Of a DNA stretch of 40,043 bases, positions 7,824 to 15,718 are shown piece after piece; position 1 is the stretch's first letter; every line of letters starts with the position of its first letter. The notes under the pieces are model-generated. The model searched no databases and had not been told where the DNA came from. It was given only the letters and a program-made list of their open reading frames with translations. The translations under genes were made by a program, and so were the position numbers. The DNA comes from an uncultured Porphyromonadaceae bacterium (GTDB lineage: Bacteria > Bacteroidota > Bacteroidia > Bacteroidales > Muribaculaceae), in NCBI GenBank assembly GCA_902493335.1, contig CABUPJ010000035.1:1-40043 (forward strand), read 5' to 3'.

Positions 7824-8112
7824 CGAGGTGGCAAAACGACCAATTCAACGAATAATGTTGAATTGCCACCTCAAATTGCCACCTTTGCATAACATTTTTT
7901 AACTATGTCGGCAGCTAAAAATGTCGGCAACGCTGCTTATTGCAGGCTTCATAAGCCTGTATCTACTGAATTTCAGGATTGTTCCTTGCCACCTGCAACC
8001 ACCTTGCGAGGTGGCAGACACCCAATGGCTATATTCCTCGTATATCTTTGAAAAATAATGAAATAGAGTCTTTCGAGGTGGCAAAACTTGGTGGAATTTT
8101 TATTGCCACCTT
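7824..8112. repeat. Cluster of seven GGTGGCAA sites, probable integrase arm-type sites
   Basis: Copies of GAGGTGGCAA or its complement occur at 7825-7834 (+), 7863-7872 (-), 7876-7885 (-), 7986-7995 (-), 8008-8017 (+), 8075-8084 (+) and 8103-8112 (-), allowing one end mismatch. Two 14-mers, CGAGGTGGCAAAAC at 7824 and 8074, are identical. A direct repeat ATGTCGGCA (7905, 7921) and a 7-bp inverted repeat around 7943-7959 lie between them. Multiple short sites in both orientations between an integrase and a tRNA gene are the hallmark of an attP arm region. Confidence 0.6.
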
Positions 8113-8171
8113 CTTGCACACCCGCAGTTTCAATATTTTGCGCCGATTGGGGATAGGGGTAAAAAGAAAAA

Positions 8172-8198
8172 CCTCTGAAAATCAATGATTTTCAGAGG
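8172..8198 (-). terminator. Terminator of the tRNA-Lys transcript
   Basis: Perfect 13-bp arms (8172-8184 and 8186-8198) around a single base. On the minus strand the hairpin is followed by GGTTTTTCTTTTT, so it ends the transcript that starts upstream of the tRNA. Confidence 0.75.
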
Positions 8199-8225
8199 AA
8201 TTCATCGGTCTGATAGACCCTTTAG

Positions 8226-8298
8226 TGACCCCGGAGGGGCTCGAACCCTCGACCCACTGATTAAGAGTCAGTTGCTCTACCAACTGAGCTACGGAGTC
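8226..8298 (-). tRNA. tRNA-Lys (anticodon CUU)
   Basis: The minus strand folds as a 73-nt cloverleaf. The acceptor stem pairs GACTCCG with CGGGGTC (one T-G pair), the D arm contains AGCTCAGTTGGTAGAGC, and the anticodon stem ACTGA/TCAGT holds the loop CTCTTAA with anticodon CTT. The T arm contains GGTTCGAGCC and the discriminator base is A. CCA is not encoded. The 3' end faces the integrase, which makes this tRNA a plausible attachment target for the neighbouring element. Confidence 0.95.
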
Positions 8299-8318
8299 TT
8301 TGTTGCGGTTTGCGACTG

Positions 8319-8349
8319 CAAATTTAGGGGTTTTATTTTATATGACAAA
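8319..8349 (-). promoter_or_regulatory. tRNA-Lys promoter
   Basis: On the minus strand a -33 TTTG (8346-8349) is followed after 19 bp by a -7 TAAATTTG (8319-8326), about 20 nt before the tRNA 5' end. Confidence 0.6.
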
Positions 8350-8588
8350 TTTTTTTGACGGTTTTTTTGTGTTTGTTTTTGTGTAAAAGGGATGCGATTG
8401 TGTATGGTTTGTATAATTTACTGTAAATCACGATTGTAATTATGTAATGATGTTAAAGCTGTGGTCGGCGATAAACTTTGGGTGTCGCAGGGGTGTTAGA
8501 TTTGTGTATTCATTAAAAGAGATGCTTTGATTAATTTAATTTAAGTTTAATTTGTTAAAATAATGATTTTTCGTCGGCGGATTTGCTC
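8350..8588. other. AT-rich intergenic stretch without a gene
   Basis: T-rich sequence between the divergent tRNA and OmpA promoters. I see no conserved RNA, repeat or convincing small gene. Confidence 0.5.
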
Positions 8589-8596
8589 TAAATTTG
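8589..8596 (+). promoter_or_regulatory. -7 box of the OmpA-family gene
   Basis: TAAATTTG lies 28 bp before the ATG. A T-run at 8567-8570, 18 bp upstream, is the only -33 candidate. Confidence 0.5.
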
Positions 8597-8624
8597 CCGC
8601 GCTAATTTAAACTCAAAGAATGAT

Positions 8625-9788
8625 ATGAAAAAGTACGTTTTATTAGCAGCCGCTGCGGCTGTCGTTCTGTCTGCCTCTGCCCAGGCCGTCGAGGAACAGC
8701 CGTTTTTCAATAACTGGTCTATCGGCGTCAACGGCGGTGTGACAACTCCGATGAGCCATAACCCGTTTTTCAAGTCAATGCGCCCTGTTGTGGGTCTGAC
8801 TCTTGACAAGCAGATTACGCCGACGTTTGCTGTCGGTGTCGAGTCGCTGTTCGGCATCAATACTTCTAACTGGAAAGGCCGTATCCACAGTTCGACGGCA
8901 TTCGACAATTCTTATGTCGGTGTCTATGGCCGTGTCGACCTGTTCAATCTCTTCGGCGGATATAATTGCGAGACGCGTCCGTTCACAATCCAGGCCAAGG
9001 CCGGTGCAGGCTGGGGGCACGATTATATCCATAATGTCGTGGGCGATTTTGAGGTCGGCGACTGGAACTATTTCGCAACTAAGGTCGGTCTCGAGTTTGA
9101 CTTCAATGTCACAGACAATCTGACCGTGGGCATCGAGCCTTCGGTGATGTGGAACATGACCGGCGGTGATACTTACGGCACCGACTGGGAGCAGACTTCC
9201 GCAGGCTATTCTATCAACAATGCTACTTTCAATATCACGGCGGGCATACGTTACCGCTTCGGCGGCGGTTTTGAGTGTGTGCGGCCCTACAATCAGTCTG
9301 AGGTCGACGCTCTCAACAATCAGGTCAACGACCTGCGTGCCGCCCTTGCGTCGAGCGACGCCACTGTCGGCGCTCTCCAGGCAAAGACTGCGGGTCTTGA
9401 GGCTCAGCTTGATTCATGCCGTAACCGCAAACCCGAAGTGGTCAAGGAGGTGTCGAATAACCTCAGCTCGGTAAGATATGTGTTCTTCCGTATCGGTTCG
9501 GCTGTCATCACCGCCGACCAGCAGCCCAATGTCGAGATGATTGCCGATTATCTGAAGAATCATCCTCAGGCAAAGGTCATTGTCAAGGGCTATGCGTCGC
9601 CCGACGGCAATTATGACTTCAATGTCAAGCTGGCTGCCAAACGAGCCGAGTCTGTCAAGAACGCTCTCGTAAGCCGCTACAAGATCGCAGCCTCGCGCAT
9701 TGATGCATCGGGCCAGGGTATCGGCGAGATGTTCAGCGAGCCTTCATGGAACCGCGTCAGCATCTGCACGATCGAAGAGTCGAAATAA
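8625..9788 (+). CDS. OmpA-family outer-membrane protein
   Basis: A 387-residue porin-like protein that links the outer membrane to peptidoglycan. A signal peptide (1-21, ending SASAQA) is followed by an eight-strand-like beta-barrel region (about 26-218) whose last strand ends in FNITAGIRYRFGGG. A short coiled coil (about 226-262, NQVNDLRAALA and similar) leads to a C-terminal OmpA/MotB domain (about 275-384) with VKGYASPDGNYDFN and the helix KLAAKRAESVKNAL. The peptidoglycan-binding domain is in the form typical of Bacteroidota, with YASPDG where proteobacterial members have GHTD. It stands alone with its own promoter and terminator, which suits an abundant structural protein. Confidence 0.9.
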   Translation: MKKYVLLAAAAAVVLSASAQAVEEQPFFNNWSIGVNGGVTTPMSHNPFFKSMRPVVGLTLDKQITPTFAVGVESLFGINTSNWKGRIHSSTAFDNSYVGVYGRVDLFNLFGGYNCETRPFTIQAKAGAGWGHDYIHNVVGDFEVGDWNYFATKVGLEFDFNVTDNLTVGIEPSVMWNMTGGDTYGTDWEQTSAGYSINNATFNITAGIRYRFGGGFECVRPYNQSEVDALNNQVNDLRAALASSDATVGALQAKTAGLEAQLDSCRNRKPEVVKEVSNNLSSVRYVFFRIGSAVITADQQPNVEMIADYLKNHPQAKVIVKGYASPDGNYDFNVKLAAKRAESVKNALVSRYKIAASRIDASGQGIGEMFSEPSWNRVSICTIEESK

Positions 9789-9808
9789 ACTGAACGAATA
9801 ATCCGCGA

Positions 9809-9846
9809 CGCCTCCTGCGGTCATTCACCGCAGGGGGCGTTCTTTT
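9809..9846 (+). terminator. Terminator after the OmpA-family gene
   Basis: A 12-bp stem with one G-T pair (9809-9820 and 9828-9839), loop TCATTCA, followed by TTCTTTT. Confidence 0.8.
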
Positions 9847-9889
9847 CTAATTATATTAAGTAATCATATTATAAAAAACTTCATCAATT

Positions 9890-10168
9890 ATGCCATTACA
9901 GGATATTATCGGTTATCTGGCGAGTGTCTGCATGATACTGGGTTATATGCCCCAGGCGATTGTGACGATGCGCACGCGCGACACTGACGGCATCGCTTTG
10001 CCGACGTTCATCATGCTCGGTCTGGGCAGTGTGTTTTTTGTCGTCAACGGCATCCTGTCGTCAAACATTCCTCTTGTCATCACCAATGTCATCACGACTG
10101 TGTGCTCTGTCATCATCTTCGGCATCAAGATTCATAATGACAGGAAGAAGAAACATGTACGGAAATAA
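9890..10168 (+). CDS. SemiSWEET-type sugar transporter (PQ-loop)
   Basis: A 92-residue membrane protein with three predicted helices (about 5-25, 41-60 and 64-83), forming one half of a SWEET fold that works as a dimer. The PQ motif sits at GYMPQAIVTMRTRDTDGIA (18-36), the family's signature for facilitated diffusion of small sugars, and an Asn in the third helix (ITNVITTV) matches the usual substrate-pocket position. It begins 43 bp after the preceding terminator. No TAnnTTTG promoter is visible, so it may depend on read-through. Family call is firm; substrate is unknown. Confidence 0.88.
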   Translation: MPLQDIIGYLASVCMILGYMPQAIVTMRTRDTDGIALPTFIMLGLGSVFFVVNGILSSNIPLVITNVITTVCSVIIFGIKIHNDRKKKHVRK

Positions 10169-10295
10169 TAAATGCGACTACTCTCACGAGCCATCGCATC
10201 TCTAACCTATGATTCACTTATTTAATTGTGGTTGCTTTATTAGCCTTTGTATGAATTGACGTACAAAGATAATATAAATTTCAGAAAAAAGCGTT

Positions 10296-10345
10296 AAAAA
10301 TCACGGAAAATGTGTCGGCTCACACATTTTTTACGTGATTTTTTG
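10296..10345. terminator. Bidirectional terminator at the end of the thiamin operon
   Basis: Outer arms AAAAATCACG (10296-10305) and CGTGATTTTT (10334-10343) surround inner arms AATGTGT (10309-10315) and ACACATT (10322-10328). The stop codon of thiD lies inside the loop. T-runs follow on both strands. Confidence 0.75.
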
Positions 10346-11174
10346 TTTTTATGCCATCCCAGAGGGCGTGAAAGTGGTGTACGGGGCCGTGGCCGTGTCC
10401 GATTTTATAGCGTGCGCCGGCGGTGATGGCGGCGGTTATATACTCTTTGGCGGCGACGACGGCGTCGGTCAGCGACAGGCCTTGTGCGAGATGTGCGGCG
10501 ACGGCCGACGAGAGGGTGCATCCTGTGCCGTGGGTGTTGACGGTGTCGAGACGCGGCGATGAGAGTTCGGTGACGGTGTCGTCTTCGGCGTTATAGAAGA
10601 TGTCGGTCAGGGTGTCGTCTGTGAGATGTCCGGCTTTGAGGAGCACCGAGACGCGTCCGTCCTGCGAGAGGCGCCGTGCGGCGTCGGGAAGCTGCGACTG
10701 GCCTGTCAGACGGCTGCCGAGGAGTATCTCGGCCTCGGGAATGTTGGGCGTGATGACGCGTGCGGCGGGGATGAGGCAGTCGCGCAGTGTGGCTATGGCG
10801 TCGCTGCGCAGCAGCGGGTCGCCGGATGTGGCGACCATGACGGGATCGAGGACGATGCCGCCGGGTATGTCGTAGCCGGCGAGAGTGTCGCGCACGGCGA
10901 TAATCAGCTCTGACGAGTGGAGCATGCCGATCTTGACGGCGTCGGCTCCGATGTCGTCGAGGCATGATCTGATCTGACCGCTGACGAAGTCGACGGGGAT
11001 GGGATGTACGTCGGTGACGCCGACGGTATTCTCGTCGACAACGGCGACGATGGCGCTCATGCCGTAGCATCCGAGAGCCGAAAAGGTCTTGAGGTCGGCC
11101 TGCAGGCCGGCGCCTCCGCTGGGGTCGCTGCCGGCGATGGTGAGGCAGCGGCGGTATGTGAATTGCTGGGTCAT
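10320..11174 (-). CDS. thiD: Hydroxymethylpyrimidine/phosphomethylpyrimidine kinase ThiD
   Basis: ThiD phosphorylates 4-amino-5-hydroxymethyl-2-methylpyrimidine (HMP) and its monophosphate to give HMP-PP for thiamin phosphate synthesis. The 284-residue length is usual for ribokinase-type ThiD. Visible motifs are AGSDPSGGAGLQADLKTF near the N-terminus, LDPVMVATSGDPLL for pyrimidine binding (about 111-124), and the anion-hole DTVNTHGTGCTLSSA with the catalytic base region near 218-232. It is the last gene of the operon. The ATG at 11174 overlaps the tenA stop as ATGA; an alternative in-frame ATG at 11183 adds three residues. Confidence 0.92.
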   Translation of the reverse strand: MTQQFTYRRCLTIAGSDPSGGAGLQADLKTFSALGCYGMSAIVAVVDENTVGVTDVHPIPVDFVSGQIRSCLDDIGADAVKIGMLHSSELIIAVRDTLAGYDIPGGIVLDPVMVATSGDPLLRSDAIATLRDCLIPAARVITPNIPEAEILLGSRLTGQSQLPDAARRLSQDGRVSVLLKAGHLTDDTLTDIFYNAEDDTVTELSSPRLDTVNTHGTGCTLSSAVAAHLAQGLSLTDAVVAAKEYITAAITAGARYKIGHGHGPVHHFHALWDGIKTKNHVKNV

Positions 11175-11815
11175 ATTTTCCATTTTTCGAGTGTGTAGGC
11201 GCTGTGCCAGAAGAGCCATTCCATTTTGGCGCAGCGGACGAAGATGTCTGTCATGGCGCGTCGGATGTCGTCGGTGGTGCCGGCGGCGAGTTCGTCGCAG
11301 ATGGTGATGGCGCGTGCTGTCGAGGCGGCGAATGTCGGGTCGGCATAGGTCGAGATCCATTGCGAGTAGGGGTTGGTGCCGAGATCGGCCTGCGACAGTA
11401 TGCTGCGTCCGACTTCCTGATAAATCCAGAAACAGGGCAGCACCGAGGCTGCCTCGACTTCGACGGGCGACGCACCGGCGGCGCGGAGCACCGATGTGTA
11501 GAGCAGGCACGCCGGCGTCATCTCGCGGGGTTTGTCGCCCTTGAGAAAGGTCGAGTGCATCGCACGCTCGACTTCGACGCCGTCAAGGGCAAAACGCAGG
11601 AAACTCTCGACGTGGTCTTTGCTGGCGAGGCGCGAGGCCGTGTGGGCGAGCACGCGCGAGTAGACGTCGAGGTAGAGGGAGTCCTGGCCGAGATAGAAGG
11701 CGAAACGTTCGCGGTCGAGCGTCCCCGCGGCAAGCTCTCTGACAAAAGGCAGCGTCAGTATCTGACGGTAGACCGGGAGGGCTGCCTCCCAGGCGCTTTG
11801 GCTCCAGGGTGTCAT
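11171..11815 (-). CDS. tenA: TenA-family thiaminase II / aminopyrimidine aminohydrolase
   Basis: A 214-residue all-helical protein of the TenA/PQQC fold. TenA hydrolyses aminopyrimidine breakdown products of thiamin to HMP, feeding ThiD. The nucleophile region LPCFWIYQEVG (Cys near 137) and the catalytic Glu region MEWLFWHSAYTLEKW at the C-terminus are present. N-terminal FVRELAAGTLDRERFAFYLGQD is typical of the family. It overlaps the methyltransferase upstream and thiD downstream by ATGA, so translation is coupled. As thiC is not in this operon, salvage by TenA may be the local source of HMP. Confidence 0.9.
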   Translation of the reverse strand: MTPWSQSAWEAALPVYRQILTLPFVRELAAGTLDRERFAFYLGQDSLYLDVYSRVLAHTASRLASKDHVESFLRFALDGVEVERAMHSTFLKGDKPREMTPACLLYTSVLRAAGASPVEVEAASVLPCFWIYQEVGRSILSQADLGTNPYSQWISTYADPTFAASTARAITICDELAAGTTDDIRRAMTDIFVRCAKMEWLFWHSAYTLEKWKI

Positions 11816-12513
11816 GACTTGAAACCGATTGCAGCCACATAGTCTCCGCGGTCATAGCCTTCGACGGGTTCTTCGGCCTGACGCTCGGAGTAGAGCGGAT
11901 GGGTTGTCAGGGTCTGTATGAATTTCAGCGTCGTGAAACCGGCGCGCTCGAGGTGGGCGATTTTCTCGCCGGTTGTGCGCCAGTTGGCGGCGTTGACAAA
12001 TTCGATGGGGTAAGGGTCGGGCGGATACACACCTTCGAGCAGCGGATGATGCCACGTGCCGAGGGCCTTGGCGAGATTATACATGATGCCGTAAGAGCTC
12101 TCTTTGGGCACGTCGATGAGTATTATGCGGCCGCCTGCGGGAAGAGCTTTGTATACGCGGTCGACGACCGACGCCAGGTCTGTGATGTAGCTCGGGCTTC
12201 CGTTGAAGAGTATGGTGTCATATCTGCCGTCGCCATAGTCGGCCTCTTCGGCGGTGGCGACAGTGACGTTGAGGCCGCGTTTGCGGGCGATGGCGGCCAT
12301 GCTTTCAGACGGTTCGATGCCGTCCTCGACACTGATGCCGAAGTCGTCGCGGAGAATTTTCTCGAACAGGCCGCTTCCGCAGCCTACCGACAGAATCCGC
12401 CGCGAACCCTCGAGGGTGGCGGCCACGAGACGTGCCTCGGAGAGGAGTACGTTGGGGTTCGCCAGAAACCATGCGTCATAGTCGGCGGCGTATTCGTCAA
12501 AACTGTGATTCAT
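11812..12513 (-). CDS. Class I SAM-dependent methyltransferase in the thiamin operon
   Basis: A 233-residue methyltransferase of unknown substrate. Motif I is RILSVGCGSGLFEKIL (about 39-54); an acidic end of strand 2 follows (EDGIEPSESMAAIA), then DTILFNGSPSYI as motif II/post-I and LPAGGRIILIDVPKESS as motif III. The family is related to the broad Methyltransf_11/25 group. It overlaps tenA by 4 bp and thiF upstream by 4 bp, so it is embedded in the thiamin operon and controlled by the same riboswitch. No known step of thiamin synthesis uses such an enzyme. It could modify a precursor, repair a by-product or be a hitch-hiker; the fold is certain, the role is not. Confidence 0.85.
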   Translation of the reverse strand: MNHSFDEYAADYDAWFLANPNVLLSEARLVAATLEGSRRILSVGCGSGLFEKILRDDFGISVEDGIEPSESMAAIARKRGLNVTVATAEEADYGDGRYDTILFNGSPSYITDLASVVDRVYKALPAGGRIILIDVPKESSYGIMYNLAKALGTWHHPLLEGVYPPDPYPIEFVNAANWRTTGEKIAHLERAGFTTLKFIQTLTTHPLYSERQAEEPVEGYDRGDYVAAIGFKS

Positions 12514-13220
12514 ATGTCTATTATTAGTGTTTGCAGTGATTTGAAATCTATTGTGAATAGGCGTCCGTCAAGGACGTCACCGAAGCCGGCGATGATTTTT
12601 ATGGCCTCGGAGGCCTCGAGGGTGCCGATGACGCCGGGAACGACGCCGACGACACCGGCTGTGACGCGAGGCAGGGCGCACAGAGCCTCGCGGTCGGGGT
12701 AAAGGTCGGCGTATCTGACGCGGCGCAGATGGTTGAAGACGGCGAGCTGGCCGTCGGTTGCGCCGATAGAGCCGTAGACCCAAGGGCGTCCGTGGCGGGC
12801 GCAGACGTCGTCGATGAGATAGCGGGCCGCATAGTTGTCGGTGCAGTCGACGATGATGTCGCAGCCGGCGACGATGCTGTCGGCGTTGGCTCCGGAGAGA
12901 TCTTCGGCTATGACGTCAAAGCGTGTCGCCGACGACTGCGAGGCGAGGCGTGCGGCCGCCGTCACGGCTTTGGGGGCGCCGACAGAGTCTTCGGTGTACA
13001 GCACCTGACGCTGCAGGTTGCTGAGCGAGACGGTGTCGCCGTCGACAAGGACAAGACGTCCGACGCCCGCGCCGGTGAGATATGTCGCCGCGGCCGAGCC
13101 GAGTCCTCCAAGCCCGATGACGGCGACGGTGGCTGCGGCGAGACGGCGCTGTCCTTCGATGCCGATTTCGGGCAGCATCGTCTGGCGTGAATAACGGTCG
13201 TCTGATCGTGATGCGCTCAT
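12510..13220 (-). CDS. thiF: ThiF-type adenylyltransferase
   Basis: ThiF adenylates the C-terminal glycine of ThiS so that it can be loaded with sulfur. The 236-residue E1-like protein shows the nucleotide-binding AVIGLGGLGSAAATYL (about 35-50), the VDGDTVSLSNLQRQVLYTE segment with the ATP-contacting Asp and Arg, and DCTDNYAARYLIDD (about 119-132). The paired CxxC zinc motifs of E. coli ThiF are not visible; only one Cys occurs in the corresponding LCALPR region. I start at 13220 because this ATG follows the thiH stop by one base and the preceding in-frame residues are not protein-like. Product call is firm given the operon. Confidence 0.88.
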   Translation of the reverse strand: MSASRSDDRYSRQTMLPEIGIEGQRRLAAATVAVIGLGGLGSAAATYLTGAGVGRLVLVDGDTVSLSNLQRQVLYTEDSVGAPKAVTAAARLASQSSATRFDVIAEDLSGANADSIVAGCDIIVDCTDNYAARYLIDDVCARHGRPWVYGSIGATDGQLAVFNHLRRVRYADLYPDREALCALPRVTAGVVGVVPGVIGTLEASEAIKIIAGFGDVLDGRLFTIDFKSLQTLIIDI

Positions 13221-13221
13221 G

Positions 13222-14331
13222 TCAGTCGAAGATTTTATCCCAGTCTTTCCAGACCACTTCATAGCCGAGACGGCGTATGTCGGCCTCGACCTGTGCGGGT
13301 GTGCGCTCGTCGCTGACGGCAAACTGCTCGAGCGACTGCGGATATGTGGTATAGCCTCCCGGGTCGGTCTTCGAGCCGGCGCTCATCGACGTGACGCCGA
13401 GGGTGGCGATGTTGTTGCGGAAGTCGGGACTCTCGCGCGTCGAGAACGATATGTCGACATCGGGGTCGAAGATGCGGAAGGCGAAGGTGAGCTGGGCGAG
13501 CTCGCGGTCGCTCATGACGACATTGGGCTGGAAATGGCCTTCTGACGGACGCATGCGCGGGAAGTTGACGCTGTAACGCGTGCGCCAGTAGTGGCGGCGC
13601 AGGTAGAGCAGATGCCGCGCCATCATGGTGACGTCGGTGCGCCAGTCTTCGAGACCGATGAGCACACCCATGCCTATCTTGTGGACGCCGGCGCTGCCCA
13701 TGCGGTCGTAGCCGTTGAGGCGCCATTCGAAGTTAGACTTCATGCCGGCCGGGTGGTAGACTTTGTAGCGGGCGCGGTTATATGTCTCCTGAAAGCAGAC
13801 GACGCCGTTGAGTCCGGCATGTGTCAGGCGGCTGTAGTCTTCGGCCGAGAGGGGCATGACCTCGATGGTGAGGTTGTTGAAATAGGGACGGCAGACCTTC
13901 AGGGCCTCCTCGAGATAATCGGTGCCGGCCAGACGCGGGTTCTCGCCCGTGACGATAAGCAGGTTCTCGAAGGGGCCGAGGCGGCGTATGGCCTCGCATT
14001 CGTCCTTGATCTGTCCGGGGGTGAGGATTACTCGTTCCATCTTGTTGTGGCGGTTGAAGCCGCAGTAGACACACGAGTTGGTGCACGAGTTGGTGATATA
14101 CATGGGTATATACATCGATATCGTCTTGCCGAAACGTTTCTGCGTCAGGGCGCGGCTCAGCCGGGCCATCTCTTCGAGGCGCGGCGCGGCGGCGGGAGAT
14201 ATCAGCGCCATGAAGTCGTCGACGGTGTGGCGCTCTTTGGCGAGGGCGCGGTCGACGTCAGCCGCTGTCTTCGACATGATGGCGGCGGTGGTGTCGTCCC
14301 AGTCGTATTTCTGTAGCTCGTCGGAAAACAT
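13222..14331 (-). CDS. thiH: 2-iminoacetate synthase ThiH (radical SAM)
   Basis: ThiH cleaves tyrosine to 2-iminoacetate (dehydroglycine) and p-cresol, supplying the C-N unit of the thiazole. The 369-residue length matches the family. The iron-sulfur motif CxxxCxxC is seen as CTNSCVYC (about 83-90), followed by GFNRHN. SAM-binding and substrate segments LLIVTGENPRLAG and the late GSKTDPGGY are also typical. Its ATG shares one base with the thiG stop (TGATG). Use of ThiH instead of an oxygen-dependent ThiO fits an anaerobe. Confidence 0.95.
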   Translation of the reverse strand: MFSDELQKYDWDDTTAAIMSKTAADVDRALAKERHTVDDFMALISPAAAPRLEEMARLSRALTQKRFGKTISMYIPMYITNSCTNSCVYCGFNRHNKMERVILTPGQIKDECEAIRRLGPFENLLIVTGENPRLAGTDYLEEALKVCRPYFNNLTIEVMPLSAEDYSRLTHAGLNGVVCFQETYNRARYKVYHPAGMKSNFEWRLNGYDRMGSAGVHKIGMGVLIGLEDWRTDVTMMARHLLYLRRHYWRTRYSVNFPRMRPSEGHFQPNVVMSDRELAQLTFAFRIFDPDVDISFSTRESPDFRNNIATLGVTSMSAGSKTDPGGYTTYPQSLEQFAVSDERTPAQVEADIRRLGYEVVWKDWDKIFD

Positions 14332-15098
14332 CAGTCGAGGAATGAGGTTAACGGACTTGATGCTTCGGCGTGGCGCACGACGGCGCCGAGGCCGGCTTCA
14401 TATGCCTGACGTCCGGCGATGACGGCGAGACGGAAGGCGTCGGCCATGGCGACGGGGTCGCCCGAGACAGCTATGGCGGTGTTGACAAGAACGGCGTCGG
14501 CGCCCATCTCCATGGCCTCGGCAGCGTGTGAGGGCGCGCCGAGACCGGCGTCGACGACGACGGGCACGTTGCTCTGCTCGATGATGATCGACAGCAGCTC
14601 GCGGGTGACGAGGCCTTTGTTGGTGCCGATAGGCGCGGCAAGGGGCATGACGGTCGCCGCACCAGCCTCTTCAAGACGCTTGCAGAGCACGGGGTCGGCC
14701 TGGATGTAGGGGAGGACGACAAAGCCCAGACGGGCGAGCTCTTCAGTTGCACGGAGTGTTTCGACGGGGTCGGGAAGCAGGTATTTCGGGTCGGGATGAA
14801 TCTCGAGCTTGATGAAGTTCGTGCCGAAGGCTTCGCGGGCGAGCTGTGCGGCGAGCACGGCTTCTTCGGCATTCCGTACACCCGAGGTGTTGGGAAGCAG
14901 CTGTATATGGTCGGCGGTGACGTGGCGCAGCATGTCGTCTTCTGGATTCTCCATGTCGATGCGTTTCATCGCGACGGTGACCATCTGGGTCTGCGAGGCT
15001 CTGATGGCCTCGGCCATTTCTGTGTTTGAGCGGAACTTGCCGGTTCCGACAAACAGGCGTGACGTGAAGGTGCGTCCGCCGATAATCAGATCATTCAT
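14331..15098 (-). CDS. thiG: Thiazole synthase ThiG
   Basis: ThiG builds the thiazole carboxylate from 1-deoxy-D-xylulose 5-phosphate, 2-iminoacetate and ThiS thiocarboxylate. The 255-residue TIM barrel shows LIIGGRTFTSRLFVGTGKF at its start, the Schiff-base Lys region in FIKLEIHPDPKYLLPD (about 96-111), MPLAAPIGTNKGL and VVDAGLGAPSHAAEAMEMGADAVL with the phosphate-binding loop. Its start overlaps the thiE stop as ATGA. The carboxylate product needs aromatisation by TenI, and a TenI-like gene lies upstream. Confidence 0.95.
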   Translation of the reverse strand: MNDLIIGGRTFTSRLFVGTGKFRSNTEMAEAIRASQTQMVTVAMKRIDMENPEDDMLRHVTADHIQLLPNTSGVRNAEEAVLAAQLAREAFGTNFIKLEIHPDPKYLLPDPVETLRATEELARLGFVVLPYIQADPVLCKRLEEAGAATVMPLAAPIGTNKGLVTRELLSIIIEQSNVPVVVDAGLGAPSHAAEAMEMGADAVLVNTAIAVSGDPVAMADAFRLAVIAGRQAYEAGLGAVVRHAEASSPLTSFLD

Positions 15099-15718
15099 AT
15101 ATCGTGTTTTATGAGGTTTATTATCCGTGATGTCGCGGCGGTGGGGTCGGCGGCGCACAAGATCGTGCCTGACAGTGCTATGCCGGTGACACCGGTCGCC
15201 ATTATGGCTTCAATGTCTTCGGGCGTGATGCCGCCGATGGCAACGACGGGTATGGTGTAGCCGGCCCGGCGGCAGCGCGCCATGATGTCGCGGTAGCCCC
15301 CGAGGCCGAGGATGGGGCTGAGGCGCTTCTTCGTCTCGGTGAAGCGGAATGGGCCGAGGCCGATATAGTCGGCACCGGAGGCCACGGCTGCGGCGATGTC
15401 GTCGAAGGTGTTGGCTGTGGCGCCGATGATTCTGTCGGCTCCGAGTATGCGGCGCGCCTCGGCCACGGGCATGTCGTTTTTGCCGAGATGGACGCCGTCG
15501 GCGCCGACGGCGTCGACGAGGGCGACGTGGTCGTCGATGATAAATGTGGCTCCGGCGGCGCGGCAAAGCGGGGCGAGCTGACGTCCGGCGGCGATGACGC
15601 TTTCGTCGGGCTCGTCTTTCATGCGCAGCTGAATCCAGCGGCATCCGCCGCGCAGGGCGGCTTCGGCGCCGTCGAGGTAGCCGTGGCGTTCGTTTTTGTG
15701 AGTTATGAATTGCAGCAT
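15095..15718 (-). CDS. thiE: Thiamin-phosphate synthase ThiE
   Basis: ThiE couples HMP-PP with thiazole phosphate to make thiamin monophosphate. The 207-residue TIM-barrel protein shows IQLRMKDE (pyrophosphate-binding Arg and Lys), FIIDDHVALVDAVGADGVHLGKNDM with the conserved Asp/His and the His-Leu-Gly strand, GATANT, and DYIGLGPFRFTETKKR, the usual TKTK-like loop. The late IGGITPEDIEAIMATGVTGIALSG is the phosphate-binding end. It overlaps the preceding TenI-like gene by 16 bp. All functional ThiE motifs are intact, so this copy is the real synthase. Confidence 0.93.
   Translation of the reverse strand: MLQFITHKNERHGYLDGAEAALRGGCRWIQLRMKDEPDESVIAAGRQLAPLCRAAGATFIIDDHVALVDAVGADGVHLGKNDMPVAEARRILGADRIIGATANTFDDIAAAVASGADYIGLGPFRFTETKKRLSPILGLGGYRDIMARCRRAGYTIPVVAIGGITPEDIEAIMATGVTGIALSGTILCAADPTAATSRIINLIKHDI

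Noticed and set aside
7729..7890. Longer start for the integrase
   Set aside because: The promoter at 7755-7786 lies within it and the extra residues do not match the arm-binding domain.
10264..10271. Minus-strand TATCTTTG downstream of the SemiSWEET gene
   Set aside because: No -33 and no gene in the direction of transcription; an antisense RNA is possible but there is no support.
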